From Myxococcales bacterium (GTDB taxonomy: Bacteria > Myxococcota > Myxococcia > Myxococcales > JAJYLH01), in assembly GCA_021787845.1 (NCBI GenBank), contig JAJYLH010000006.1:1-64000 (forward strand): a stretch of 64,000 bases of DNA, given 5' to 3'. The notes beneath the pieces were generated by a model. It was not told the origin of the DNA. It ran no database searches and saw nothing but the letters and a program-made list of their open reading frames with translations. This document shows, piece by piece, positions 8,094 through 18,825 of this stretch. The translations under genes and the position numbers were made by a program. Numbering within the stretch: the stretch's first letter is position 1; each line of letters begins with the position of its first letter.

Positions 8094-9464
8094 ATGCGCG
8101 TTCGTCCCCCTTCGCGAAAGCTCGTTTTCGTCACGGCTTTCGTCCTCGGCGCCGCGAGCACGGCGGCCGTTTCCGCTTTCGCCCAGAGCACCGGCGCGGT
8201 CTATCCGCCGCTCAAGATCTTCGCGAAGGTGCTCGCGTACGTCGAGAACGATTACGTCGAGCCGGTCGACGAATCGAAGCTCGTCTACAGCGCCATCAAG
8301 GGCATGCTGGCGCCGCTCGACCCGCACACGGTGTTCCTCCCGCCCAACGAATACCAGGCGATGAAGGACGACACCTCGGGCGAGTTCGGCGGGCTCGGCC
8401 TGGAAATCGCCGAGAAGGCCGGGCACATCTTCGTGCTCTCGCCCGTCGACGACACCCCCGCGTCGCGGGCCGGCATCCGTCCGGGCGACGAGATCGTCGC
8501 GGTCGACGGCAAGCTGGTGCAGGGCGAGAGCGCTGCCGAGGTGTCCGCCCGGCTCAAGGGCCCGCCCGGGACCCAGGTCACCCTGACCCTGATGCGCCGG
8601 GGCTTTTCCGCGCCGCGCGACTTCCCCCTCGTTCGGGCGCAGGTCCGGCTGGTTTCGGTGAGCGGCCGGCTCGTCGGCGGCGTGGCGGTGGTGCGCATCA
8701 AGAGCTTCCAGGACGGAACGGCCGACGACCTGGGGCACCTCCTCGAGGATCTGCACGCCAAGCGGCAGCGCTTCCGGGGGCTGGTCCTCGACCTGCGCAA
8801 CAATCCGGGGGGGCTCCTGGAGGAGGGCGTCAAGGTCGCCGACCGGTTCCTCGCGACGGGCGTCATCGTCACCACCAAGGGCCGCGGCGGGCGAAACCCG
8901 GAGGTCGAATACGCGCACGTTGAGGGAACCGAGCCCGACTACCCGCTGGTGGTGCTCATCAACGGCGGCACCGCGAGCGCGAGCGAGGTCGTCGCCGGCG
9001 CCCTCCACGACCACCATCGCGCGACGCTCTTCGGCAGCACCTCGTTCGGCAAGGGCTCGGTCCAGCTCGTCATCGACTTGGACGACGGCAGCGGGCTCAA
9101 GCTCACCACCGCGCGCTACTACACCCCGAGCGGCCGCTCGATCCAGGACAACGGCATCGCTCCCGACGTCCGGGTGCAGGGAAGCGGCAGCGCTCCCGTC
9201 ATGCGGGAGAAGGACCTGACCGGCGCGATGCCGAACGACGCGCCGGGGAAGGCCGCGCGGCCGGTGGCGCTCCGAGCGGTGCTGCCCCGGCTGGAGAACG
9301 CCAAGGGCGACCGGCCGCTTCTCGCGGCGCTGGCGGCGATGCGCGAGTGGGGACGCTTCCAGGCGAAGCTCGCCCGGGCGCGCGCGCTCGAGGCCGACCC
9401 GACGGGCGTCCGGCGTGCGGCGAGCGCCGCGGGGGCATCCTCCGGGGCCGCCTCGGTCCCCTGA
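8094..9464 (+). CDS. Carboxyl-terminal processing protease (S41 family, PDZ domain)
   Basis: 456 residues: an N-terminal signal or anchor (about 12-32), a helical segment with DPHTVFLPPNEY, a PDZ domain (about 98-180) and the S41 catalytic core. The Ser-Lys dyad is visible: the nucleophile is in TASASE (293-298) and the general base is Lys320 in SFGKGSVQ. This matches CtpA/Prc-type periplasmic peptidases, which trim C-termini and often control cell-wall hydrolases. The C-terminal tail after about 390 is long and Ala/Arg-rich. Confidence 0.92.
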   Translation: MRVRPPSRKLVFVTAFVLGAASTAAVSAFAQSTGAVYPPLKIFAKVLAYVENDYVEPVDESKLVYSAIKGMLAPLDPHTVFLPPNEYQAMKDDTSGEFGGLGLEIAEKAGHIFVLSPVDDTPASRAGIRPGDEIVAVDGKLVQGESAAEVSARLKGPPGTQVTLTLMRRGFSAPRDFPLVRAQVRLVSVSGRLVGGVAVVRIKSFQDGTADDLGHLLEDLHAKRQRFRGLVLDLRNNPGGLLEEGVKVADRFLATGVIVTTKGRGGRNPEVEYAHVEGTEPDYPLVVLINGGTASASEVVAGALHDHHRATLFGSTSFGKGSVQLVIDLDDGSGLKLTTARYYTPSGRSIQDNGIAPDVRVQGSGSAPVMREKDLTGAMPNDAPGKAARPVALRAVLPRLENAKGDRPLLAALAAMREWGRFQAKLARARALEADPTGVRRAASAAGASSGAASVP

Positions 9465-9555
9465 TCCGTCGGTGGTCGGGCGCGCGAGAGAAGCGAACGG
9501 GCGGCCGGTGGGTCAGGCGATCTCCCTAGCGATTCGCTGCTATTGTGGCACCTCG

Positions 9556-11085
9556 ATGTCCGCTCCCCGTTCGCGGCTCGCCGTCGTTCTCGTCGGGCTA
9601 TCGCTGGCCGCCTCGCCCGCCCTGGGCAGACCGAAAGTGCTGCCGGTCGCCGTGTCGTTGAACCGGGACGCGCAGGCCGCGACCGCCGAGGTGGCGTACA
9701 TCCTCGAGTCGGCGGTGCGCCGCAGCCCGTGGCAGGAGTTCGTCGATCCGGTGATGCGGTTCGATCCGGACGGCGTCCAGCAGCGGCAGATCCAGAAGCA
9801 GAAGGCCGACGCCTCGATGGCGTACGGCAAGCAGAGCTACGAGAACCTGATGAACGGCCTCGGCCTGGAGAGCTTCGAGCGCGCGATCAGGACCTATGGG
9901 AACACCGCGCTGTGGGAGGACTTCGACGGCCTGGTCCAGGCCGAGGTCATGAGCATCCTCGTCCAGTGGGCCGACGACCCCGGCACGACGAAGAAACGCA
10001 TCGCCCAGCTCCTCGCCATCGCGCCGCAGGTCCGGTTTCCCCCCGACCTGACCTCGCCCGACCTCGCCACGGAGGTCGCCCGGGCCCATCGCGCCATCGC
10101 CAACGAGACCCGCTTCGGCCTCGACGTCTCCACTTCTCCCGTCGGCGCGCGCGTCTACGTCGACGGCGTCTACCGCGGCACCACCCCGACCACCGTCCGC
10201 GGCCTGCCGCCGGCCGCCCACTACGTCTCGCTCGTCGCCCCGGGCTACCAGGTCTGGCAGCGGCAGGTCGACACCCAAGCCGGCGCGACCATCACCGTCA
10301 CCCTCCACCGGGTCCCGCGCGCCAAGCCGTACCTCACCTTTCTCGGCCGCATCACCCGCGAGTTCGGGACCAACGCCGAAGTGACCTCGGGACAGGTCCT
10401 CGCCCGCGCCGCTGGCGCGGACCAGCTCTTCGTCGCCGGCGTGCGCCGGGACGCCGGCCAGCTCACCGTGACCATCCACCGCATCGCCGCCCGTGACGGG
10501 CACGTGCTCGCGAACGGCCAGGTGGTGGTGCGCGCGGACGACCCGGCTTTCGCCCACGCCATCGACGCGTTGGCGGTGCGGCTCTTGGCGACCGACCGGC
10601 CGCGGGGACCGAACGGCGAGCCGATGCCCCTGCAGACGAACCTGGACCTGACGCTGCACAAGTGGACCGACTTCACGCCGGGCGAGGTGCGCGCGGTGGT
10701 CGGGATCGGCGCCGCGGCGATCTTCGTCGCCGGCGCGGTCACCGGGCTCGTCGCCTACTCGGAGGACCAGGACCTGCGCAAGACCCCGCAGACGGACCCG
10801 ACGGTGAACCGGCGCATCTCCAGCACCTTCGACACCGCGCTCACCGCCGACATCCTGATGGGGGTGGGCCTCGTCACCGGGTGCGTCTGGGGCTGGCTGC
10901 AGTACGGCGCCCGGTACGACCAGGCGACGGACATCGCCTCTCCGCCGGTGCTCGACACGACGCCCGAGAAGCACGACAACGAGAGCGATCCCTTCGCCGG
11001 TCAGATCAGCTCGAAGCCGAGCTGGGGCCTCTATTGGCTGCCGGGCCCCGGCGGCGGTTCCGTCGGGCTTTCGGGGGACTTCTGA
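9556..11085 (+). CDS. PEGA-domain envelope protein
   Basis: 509 residues with a signal peptide (MSAPRSRLAVVLVGLSLAAS). Residues about 193-262 form a PEGA domain (FGLDVSTSPVGARVYVDGVY, then GTTPTT and LVAPGYQVW), a surface-associated beta module. A C-terminal pair of hydrophobic helices (about 376-396 and 430-450) should anchor it in a membrane. Such PEGA proteins with helical N-terminal regions are common in Myxococcota; none has a clear biochemical role. The stop overlaps the ATG of the Cys-rich lipoprotein (TGATG), so the two are coupled. Confidence 0.8.
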   Translation: MSAPRSRLAVVLVGLSLAASPALGRPKVLPVAVSLNRDAQAATAEVAYILESAVRRSPWQEFVDPVMRFDPDGVQQRQIQKQKADASMAYGKQSYENLMNGLGLESFERAIRTYGNTALWEDFDGLVQAEVMSILVQWADDPGTTKKRIAQLLAIAPQVRFPPDLTSPDLATEVARAHRAIANETRFGLDVSTSPVGARVYVDGVYRGTTPTTVRGLPPAAHYVSLVAPGYQVWQRQVDTQAGATITVTLHRVPRAKPYLTFLGRITREFGTNAEVTSGQVLARAAGADQLFVAGVRRDAGQLTVTIHRIAARDGHVLANGQVVVRADDPAFAHAIDALAVRLLATDRPRGPNGEPMPLQTNLDLTLHKWTDFTPGEVRAVVGIGAAAIFVAGAVTGLVAYSEDQDLRKTPQTDPTVNRRISSTFDTALTADILMGVGLVTGCVWGWLQYGARYDQATDIASPPVLDTTPEKHDNESDPFAGQISSKPSWGLYWLPGPGGGSVGLSGDF

Positions 11086-12149
11086 TGCGGTCGGCCGCGC
11101 TGATGGTCGGGCTGGGCCTTTTCGCCGCCGGCTGCTCGGTGGTGCTCGACACGAGCAAGACGGGGCTTCCCTGCGACCAGAACGGCAACTGCCTCGCGGG
11201 CTACGTCTGCGACGCGGCGACCAACACCTGCCAGCCGGCGAAGACCGGGCCCTGCCAGCCGGCCTGCGGACCGGGCGCGAAGTGCGAGCAGGAGAAGTGC
11301 GTCGCGAGCTGCGACGCGGACCCCTCGGTCGAAAAGAGCGGCAAGTGGCCCTGCGCGGCCGGCCAGTTCTGCTCGAACGGCCAGTGCGTGGCGCAGCAGA
11401 ACACCGGCAAGCTGGGCGACGCCTGCAGCCAGGACAGCGACTGCACCGGCGACGCCCTGGCGTTCTGCCTGAGGCCGGTCGGCGGCGGCTCCAGCATGTG
11501 CACCAAGGTCTGCGCGAACGACTCGGACTGCCAGGTCGAAAGCGCCGCCGGCGGCGGCGACGCGCCCAAGTGCACCGCGTATCCGGATGGGAACGGCCAG
11601 ACCCTCACCGTCTGCGCGCCAGCGACGTTCGTCCCCTGCCATCAGGAGAGCGACTGCGCTCAAGCTGGGCTTTCCTGCGGCTTGTACGTCGTGGACAAGC
11701 CGGTGAACCAGGCGGACACCCTCCTCGCCTGCCGGGAGCGGATGAACGGCGGGAAGTCGATCGGCGACAAGACCTGCTCGCCCGCCGCGCCCTGTCAGAA
11801 CGGGCTCTGCGAGCAGATCGACAACGTCCACGACTGGGAGTGCCTGACGCCGTGCCAAGCGGACGCCGACTGCCAGAAGACGATGCCCGCTTCTCCGCAG
11901 CCCACCTGTACCTCGATAGCGGTGGTGGACCCCGCGAGCTCCTCGACGCCGGTCCTGCGCGCGCCGGTCTGCATCCCGGGCGAGAGCCATGTCGGCGGAA
12001 CCTGTACCGGCTCCACGCCCTCCTGCGCCGCCGACGCGCCCAACTGCGTGGCGAAGACGGGCGGCACCGACGTCTGCGCCCCGCTGTGCGCGGCGGGAGC
12101 GCAGCCGTGCCCCCAGAGCCTGAGCTGCCAGGGGCAGTACTGCGAGTGA
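11085..12149 (+). CDS. Cysteine-rich lipoprotein
   Basis: 354 residues with a lipoprotein signal (MRSAALMVGLGLFAAGC; lipobox AAGC), so Cys17 is lipidated. The mature chain holds many Cys in repeated short modules of the form CxxGxxCxxxxC and DxDC (for example CSQDSDC and CANDSDC), and is predicted to be extracytoplasmic and disulfide-bonded. The same module style occurs at 51833-54385 and 59873-61132. Probably an outer-membrane or surface lipoprotein; ligand unknown. Confidence 0.8.
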   Translation: MRSAALMVGLGLFAAGCSVVLDTSKTGLPCDQNGNCLAGYVCDAATNTCQPAKTGPCQPACGPGAKCEQEKCVASCDADPSVEKSGKWPCAAGQFCSNGQCVAQQNTGKLGDACSQDSDCTGDALAFCLRPVGGGSSMCTKVCANDSDCQVESAAGGGDAPKCTAYPDGNGQTLTVCAPATFVPCHQESDCAQAGLSCGLYVVDKPVNQADTLLACRERMNGGKSIGDKTCSPAAPCQNGLCEQIDNVHDWECLTPCQADADCQKTMPASPQPTCTSIAVVDPASSSTPVLRAPVCIPGESHVGGTCTGSTPSCAADAPNCVAKTGGTDVCAPLCAAGAQPCPQSLSCQGQYCE

Positions 12150-12240
12150 CTTCGGGCTTGTGACCCGTCGCCAGCGACGCACTTCATGACCCGCTCATCC
12201 CGAGCCCCTTCGGCAAGCCCAGGATGGACTTCGTCGAAGG

Positions 12241-12343
12241 GCGAGCGGCCTAGGGCGTTCCCGCCCATCCTTCGACTGCGCTCTTCGATGAGCGGGAACG
12301 AGAAGACGCCCGGCCACGTTCAGGTCATTTGTTTCCAGCACCT
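12241..12343 (+). repeat. 103-bp dispersed repeat with REP-like hairpin, copy C
   Basis: Roughly 80% identical by eye to 29867-29968 in inverted orientation. It contains a strong hairpin (12257-12299): arms GTTCCCGCCCATC and GATGAGCGGGAAC, 12 of 13 positions paired, around TTCGACTGCG. A related half-palindrome lies just upstream (12219-12243). It sits between the convergent 3' ends of the Cys-rich lipoprotein gene and dnaK and could serve as a bidirectional terminator. Confidence 0.65.
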
Positions 12344-12438
12344 CGATGGTGCAGACTTCCGGCGGGTCATGCTAGGCCGCACGGCTCCCGGATTGCGGCA
12401 GCGCTGCCGATGGGCTTCGCGGAAGACGCGCAGGCCCA

Positions 12439-14268
<1,830 letters not shown>

Positions 14269-14337
14269 CGTGTTCCCCACCAGGCCCGAGCCGCATCTAC
14301 GCCAGCGCCGTCGACCCGCCGCCCTGGCGTCCATCAA

Positions 14338-14381
14338 CCGTCAGGAGGCCATCGATAGCACAAACGGGACCGGCCTGACGG
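14338..14381. promoter_or_regulatory. Inverted repeat in the grpE-dnaK spacer
   Basis: CCGTCAGG (14338-14345) and CCTGACGG (14374-14381) are perfect 8-bp arms around a 28-nt loop, within the 138-bp gap between grpE and dnaK. It could affect mRNA processing or the relative expression of the two genes. No T-run follows on the minus strand. Confidence 0.35.
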
Positions 14382-14406
14382 CATGCCTCAGGGAACGGGC
14401 GCAGGT

Positions 14407-15114
14407 CTAGACCTCTTCCGAGGAAGGCGCCGGAAAAGGCTCCGCCGGAAAAGGCGCGCTCGCCGGCGGCCGTTTCGCGACCGCCACCGCCGCCGGCCGC
14501 AAGAGCCGGCCGTTGAGCGTGTACCCCTTGACCAGCTCCTGCGCGACGTGGCCCGGCGGGACCTCTTCGGTCGCCAGTTCCATCAGCGCCTCGTGCCGGG
14601 CCGGGTCGAACGGCTCACCGAGCGACAAAAAGCTCTCGACCCCGAACCGGCCGAGCACGTCGCCAAGCTGCTTCAGGACGAGCTGCACGCCCTGCCGGAG
14701 CGCTCCTGTCTCCCCCGGCGCCGCCAGCGCCCGCTCCAGGTTGTCGGCCACCGGCAGCAGATCCTTCAGGAGCCGCTCGTTGGCGTAACGGACGGTCTCC
14801 TCCCGTTCGCGGCCGGCGCGCTTCTTGTAGTTGTCGAAGTCCGCCGCCACCCGGAGGTAGCGCTCGTGGGTTTCCAGCAAACGCTCCTGGGTCTGCGCCG
14901 CCCGGGAGGTCGACTCGTCGAGGAGCGCCTGCAGCTTCTCCAGGTCGCGCGCGAGACCCTGCTCGCTCTCGCCCCGCTCCTCTGCTTCGTCGCCCGAGAC
15001 GCCTTGCGGCTCGGGTCGTTCGTTCTCGCCTTCCGTGGGGGAAGAAGCGCTCTCGGCCTCGGCCGCCGCCGGGACTTCCTCGCTCACGAGCTCCGGGGAA
15101 TCGTCGTTCGCCAT
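14407..15114 (-). CDS. grpE: Nucleotide exchange factor GrpE
   Basis: 235 residues: an acidic disordered N-terminus (about 1-60), a long coiled coil (about 65-135, with LRVAADFDNYKKRAGRERE) and a C-terminal beta domain (FDPARHEALMELATEEVPPG), which is the hallmark of GrpE. It releases ADP from DnaK. It lies 17 bp after hrcA and upstream of dnaK in the classic hrcA-grpE-dnaK order. Confidence 0.95.
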   Translation of the reverse strand: MANDDSPELVSEEVPAAAEAESASSPTEGENERPEPQGVSGDEAEERGESEQGLARDLEKLQALLDESTSRAAQTQERLLETHERYLRVAADFDNYKKRAGREREETVRYANERLLKDLLPVADNLERALAAPGETGALRQGVQLVLKQLGDVLGRFGVESFLSLGEPFDPARHEALMELATEEVPPGHVAQELVKGYTLNGRLLRPAAVAVAKRPPASAPFPAEPFPAPSSEEV

Positions 15115-15131
15115 GCGGGTCGTTTCCTTCT

Positions 15132-16211
15132 CTAACCCTCGTCGAGGGTGCGCGACAGAACCTGGGCGGTATATTCTACGATAGGAATGACGCGGGCGTA
15201 GGCCATCCGGGAGGGGCCGACCACCCCGATGGCGCCGAGCGGGTCGGAGGCGCGGCCGAAAGGGGTGGCGACGACCGAGAGCCCCTGCGCGCCGGCGAAG
15301 CCCGCCTCCTCGCCGATGAAGAGGGTCAGCTCGCCCGCTTCCACCGCCTGGTCCAAGAGCTTCGCCAGCCGCTCCTTCTCCTCCAGCGCCCGGAAGAAGC
15401 CCTTGAGCTTGCCGACGTCGTCGGCCGCCGTCGCCTGGTCGATCAGCGATGACTCGCCTTCGACGACGAGCGCCGGCGCTTCCGGCTCCACCTCGGCGAC
15501 CGCCCGTTGCCCGAGCGAGAGCGCGCGACCGCTCGCCTCGTCGAGCCGCGCCCGCTCGCCCGACAGCTCCCGCGCCAACGCCTCGCGCGCCTCGAAGAGC
15601 GTGCGCGCGCCTTCGAGCAGCTCGTGGAGGTAGCGGCCGAAGCGGTCCAGCTCGTCCTGCGCAATCGGGAAATCGACCGTCAGGAGGCGGTTACGCACCC
15701 CGCCGGCGCCGGTGACCAGGACCGCGAGCACCCGGCCTTCGCGCAGGCGGATGAAGTCGATCGACCGGAAGCTCAAGTCCTCCCGCGGCCGCCAGACGAT
15801 GCCGACGTGGTGGGTGAGCGCGTGCAGGAGCCGGGGCGCGTCCTTCTCGAGCGCGTCGGGCGTCGCGCCGGCGCGGGAAGCGTCGAGCTTCTGGTCGATG
15901 AGCTCCCGCTCCTTCTCGCCGACCGGCCGGACGCGCACGAGCGCGTCGACGTAGAAGCGAAATGCCTTGTCGGTCGGGACCCTGCCGGCCGAGACGTGGG
16001 GCTTGTCCAGATACCCGAGCGCCTCCAGGTCGGCGAGCACCGAGCGGACCGAGGCGGGCGACAGGCCCATCCCCGGCTTCTGCGCCAGCGTCTGGGAAGC
16101 GACCGGGCCCCCGGTGTCGAGGTATTCCTGGATCAGCGCCCGCAGGATGCTCCGCGCGCGCGCGCCGAGGTCGTCCGCTGCCGGGGGGCGCCGCTCCAGG
16201 TCGACCTTCAC
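15132..16211 (-). CDS. hrcA: Heat-inducible transcription repressor HrcA
   Basis: 359 residues from a GTG start at 16211. The winged-helix DNA-binding domain spans about 14-85 (ILRALIQEYLDTGGPVASQT, then LSPASVRSVLADLEALGYL), followed by a GAF-like dimerisation domain ending in IGVVGPSRMAYARVIPIVEY. Both are diagnostic of HrcA. The longer frame to 16418 has no family similarity. It represses grpE and dnaK, classically through CIRCE, but I see no CIRCE consensus anywhere in the window. A short palindrome at 16281-16297, 70 bp upstream, is an alternative operator candidate. Confidence 0.93.
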   Translation of the reverse strand: MKVDLERRPPAADDLGARARSILRALIQEYLDTGGPVASQTLAQKPGMGLSPASVRSVLADLEALGYLDKPHVSAGRVPTDKAFRFYVDALVRVRPVGEKERELIDQKLDASRAGATPDALEKDAPRLLHALTHHVGIVWRPREDLSFRSIDFIRLREGRVLAVLVTGAGGVRNRLLTVDFPIAQDELDRFGRYLHELLEGARTLFEAREALARELSGERARLDEASGRALSLGQRAVAEVEPEAPALVVEGESSLIDQATAADDVGKLKGFFRALEEKERLAKLLDQAVEAGELTLFIGEEAGFAGAQGLSVVATPFGRASDPLGAIGVVGPSRMAYARVIPIVEYTAQVLSRTLDEG

Positions 16212-16280
16212 GTCCTTGAGAACCTTTCCCCAAGCTGGGCGGCAGGTGGCAACCGCTCGATCGAAGGCGGCCGGCTGCGT

Positions 16281-16297
16281 GCGTTCGCAACGAACGC
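16281..16297. promoter_or_regulatory. Palindrome upstream of hrcA, candidate operator
   Basis: GCGTTCG-CAA-CGAACGC: perfect 7-bp arms with a 3-nt spacer, in the 245-bp gap between the divergent hrcA and MCP genes. It could bind HrcA in place of CIRCE or another regulator. The position fits autoregulation, but nothing proves it. Confidence 0.35.
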
Positions 16298-16456
16298 CCG
16301 GCGCCCGGAGCGGAGGAAGATTAAGCGCGCCTGCACCGAGGACGCAAGGCACGATGGGCCGGTCGATCGTTTGACACCCTTCGGCCGTTCGCGCACAAGA
16401 TTGCCCAGCGAAGGCCACCCGAGAGCGCCGCCCCGAAAGGCCAGAAGCCTCTGTCG

Positions 16457-17839
16457 ATGCGCCAGCACACCGCGTTGCGGGAGACCGACGAGGGTCGGGC
16501 CGGACCGACCCCTCCGCCGACGCCGGACGGTAGCGCTGCTCTTCAGCTCCTGCGCCGCCGCCCCCGGTCGGCCGACCGGGTCACGCTCTTTCAGAAGATC
16601 TTCGTCGGCAACCTGATCCTGATCATCGTCTTCGTCGTCATCTTCGAGATCTACCGGCCGCAAGGACCGCCCTTCGGGATTTACAACCAGTTCTTCTTCG
16701 TCGTGCTCGCGATGGCGTTCGCGGTCGGGGTGGCCCTGGCGCTCGACCGGGTCGTCGGCCGGGTCCGGCTCTTGAACCGCAGCGCCCTCGAGATTTCCCG
16801 GGGCGACCTCTCCAAGTCGCTCAAGTTCAAGCCCGCCTTCCGCCTCGGGTTCGACGAGATCGACGAGCTCGCCGTCGGCATCGGGAACATGCAGGACAAC
16901 CTCCGGGAGCTGGTGGCGCACATCCAGAAGACCTCCACCCAGGTGGCCGACAGCGCTGCCGCCCTGATGAGCTCGACCGAGGACGTCTCCGGCTCGACCG
17001 ACGACGTCGCCCGGACGGTGACCGACATCGCCCAGGGGGCCGAGCAGCAGACGCGCCTGGTCGAGGCGGCCGAGCAGCTCATCGCCAAGATGGCCTCGCT
17101 CGTCCGGCAGAACGCGCAGCGGGCCCTGGAGGCGGCCGAGAGCTCGAAAGAGACGACCGAGGCGGTCCACGCCGGAGAACAGGCGGCGCAGACCGCGGGC
17201 GAGCGCATCCGCCGGGTGTTCGGCCAGGTCGAAGGCGCGAGCCAGATGGTCTTCGCCTTCGGCGAGAAGACCCAGGAGATCTCCAAGATCGTCGAGGCGT
17301 TCACCCGGGTCGCGCAGGCGACGAACCTCCTCGCGCTCAACGCCGCCATCGAGGCCGCCCGCGCCGGCGAGTACGGCCGCGGCTTCGGGGTCGTCGCCGA
17401 GGAGGTCCGCAAGCTCGCCGATTCGGCCGGCCAGTCGGCGGAGCAGATTTCCCGGGTGGCCGGGGAGATCTCCGAGCGCTCCCAGGGCGCGGTCGCCGCG
17501 ATGCGGGTCGGCATCGAGGAGCTGGGGGAGGGCCGCACCGAGCTCGCCCGCATCATGCGCGCGCTCTCCGACGTCGCCCGGGCGGCGCAGGCAGGCGCCG
17601 AGAAGGTGCTCCTGATCAGCGGCTCCGCTCACGAACAGCTCCAAGGCTCGGAGGGGATGGTCGCCTCGATGACCGGCATCGCCCGCTGGGCGGGCGAGAA
17701 CGCCAACGCCACCGACCAGGTCTCCCGCGCGCTGCGCGAGCAGGCCGCCACCGCCGCCCAGATGACCAGCGCCTCCCAGGAGCTGACCAACCTCTCCCAC
17801 GAGCTGCAGGCGGTCGTCTCCCATTTCAAGCTGGAGTAG
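16457..17839 (+). CDS. Methyl-accepting chemotaxis protein without a periplasmic sensor domain
   Basis: 460 residues. A cytoplasmic tail of about 45 residues is followed by two helices (about 47-66 and 79-100) joined by a loop of only about 12 residues, so there is no room for a periplasmic ligand domain. Then come a HAMP-like segment and a long signalling coil with the conserved tip [20 protein letters not shown]. The C-terminus (...VVSHFKLE) lacks a CheR-tethering pentapeptide. It probably senses membrane state or works inside an array with the che proteins encoded immediately downstream. Confidence 0.93.
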   Translation: MRQHTALRETDEGRAGPTPPPTPDGSAALQLLRRRPRSADRVTLFQKIFVGNLILIIVFVVIFEIYRPQGPPFGIYNQFFFVVLAMAFAVGVALALDRVVGRVRLLNRSALEISRGDLSKSLKFKPAFRLGFDEIDELAVGIGNMQDNLRELVAHIQKTSTQVADSAAALMSSTEDVSGSTDDVARTVTDIAQGAEQQTRLVEAAEQLIAKMASLVRQNAQRALEAAESSKETTEAVHAGEQAAQTAGERIRRVFGQVEGASQMVFAFGEKTQEISKIVEAFTRVAQATNLLALNAAIEAARAGEYGRGFGVVAEEVRKLADSAGQSAEQISRVAGEISERSQGAVAAMRVGIEELGEGRTELARIMRALSDVARAAQAGAEKVLLISGSAHEQLQGSEGMVASMTGIARWAGENANATDQVSRALREQAATAAQMTSASQELTNLSHELQAVVSHFKLE

Positions 17840-17841
17840 CG

Positions 17842-18324
17842 GTGCCGGAGGGCGAGAGCGCTATCGATCTCCAGGAGGTCGCCCGGAGAATCGCCCGGGC
17901 CATCGCCGAGGCGGAGGCGTCGCCGGCCAAGGACAAGGCTCGCTCCCTGGTGTTCCGGGTGGGCGCCTTGCGCCTGTCGCTCCCCCTGACCGCGCTCAAG
18001 GAGGTGGTCTTGCCGCCGCCCAGCCTCTCGAAGGTGCCAAGGGCTCCGGAAGCGGTGCTGGGGATCATGAACCTGCGCGGCCGGGTGGTGACGGTGGTCG
18101 ACCTCTGGCGCGCCCTGCCGCCCGAGATCGCCGGGAAGGCCGGCGCCACCCCGCCTCCCCCCGGCCAGGCCCTGGACCCGGGGCGCATCCTCCTGCTCGA
18201 CCGCCACCACCGGGAGATCGGCCTCTTCGTCCGGGCGGTGGACGGCATCGAGCCCTTGACCAGCGCTCCCTCGCCGGTCGACCCGGATGCGCTCGGACGT
18301 GCGCTCGAGTCGCTTGTCGCCTGA
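17842..18324 (+). CDS. cheW: Chemotaxis coupling protein CheW
   Basis: 160 residues from a GTG start 2 nt after the MCP stop. It has the CheW beta-barrel pattern: RSLVFRVGALRLSLPLTALKEVV, then VLGIMNLRGRVVTVVDL (the signature around NLRG) and ILLLDRHHREIGLFVRAVDGI. It links the MCP to the CheA kinase encoded further along. A 30-residue acidic N-terminal extension precedes the domain. Confidence 0.92.
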   Translation: MPEGESAIDLQEVARRIARAIAEAEASPAKDKARSLVFRVGALRLSLPLTALKEVVLPPPSLSKVPRAPEAVLGIMNLRGRVVTVVDLWRALPPEIAGKAGATPPPPGQALDPGRILLLDRHHREIGLFVRAVDGIEPLTSAPSPVDPDALGRALESLVA

Positions 18325-18421
18325 ACACCCACGAGGCGCCCAAGACAGGCGCGCGTTGGGCGTGCTACCGTCGAAATAGAGTTCCTGCTGCACCCTTTGA
18401 GGGAGGGGGCGCTACCAGGTG

Positions 18422-18802
18422 ATGGCCAACCGAGTGCTCATCGTCGACGACGCCGTCTTCATGCGCAACGTCATCCGAGACATCTTCACCGCGGGCGGCT
18501 TCGAGGTGGTGGGCGAGGCCGCCAACGGGCTCGAGGCGGTGGAGAAGTTCCGCGCGCTCAAGCCCGACCTGGTCACGATGGACATCGTGATGCCCTTCAA
18601 GAGCGGCATCGAGGCGACCCGGGAAATCGTCCAGGCCGACCAGGGCGCGGTGGTGGTGATGTGCAGCGCGCTCGGTCAGGAATCCCTGGTGATGGAGGCG
18701 ATCGAAGCCGGGGCGACCGACTTCATCGTCAAGCCGTTCAAGCAAGACGAGGTGCTCGCCATCGTGCGCAAGGTGCTGGGGGACTCGCCGGCCGCCGTCT
18801 AA
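18422..18802 (+). CDS. cheY: Chemotaxis response regulator CheY
   Basis: Single receiver domain of 126 residues: VLIVDDAVFMRNVI with the acidic pair, phosphoacceptor Asp in LVTMDIVMP, Thr/Ser in VMCSALGQ, Lys in FIVKPFK. No output domain. It is the phosphorylation target of the CheA encoded 23 bp downstream. ATG at 18422 is preferred to GTG at 18419. A 97-bp gap separates it from cheW, so a separate promoter is possible. Confidence 0.93.
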   Translation: MANRVLIVDDAVFMRNVIRDIFTAGGFEVVGEAANGLEAVEKFRALKPDLVTMDIVMPFKSGIEATREIVQADQGAVVVMCSALGQESLVMEAIEAGATDFIVKPFKQDEVLAIVRKVLGDSPAAV

Positions 18803-18825
18803 GAAGACCGCCTCATCGACCCTCG

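Noticed and set aside
16371-16400. TTGACA with a weak -10 upstream of the MCP gene
   Set aside because: The -35 hexamer is perfect but no convincing -10 occurs at 16-18 nt spacing; promoter not called.
15132-16418. Longer HrcA reading frame starting at 16418
   Set aside because: The first 69 residues have no similarity to HrcA and would cover the palindrome and promoter region; GTG at 16211 gives a normal-length protein.
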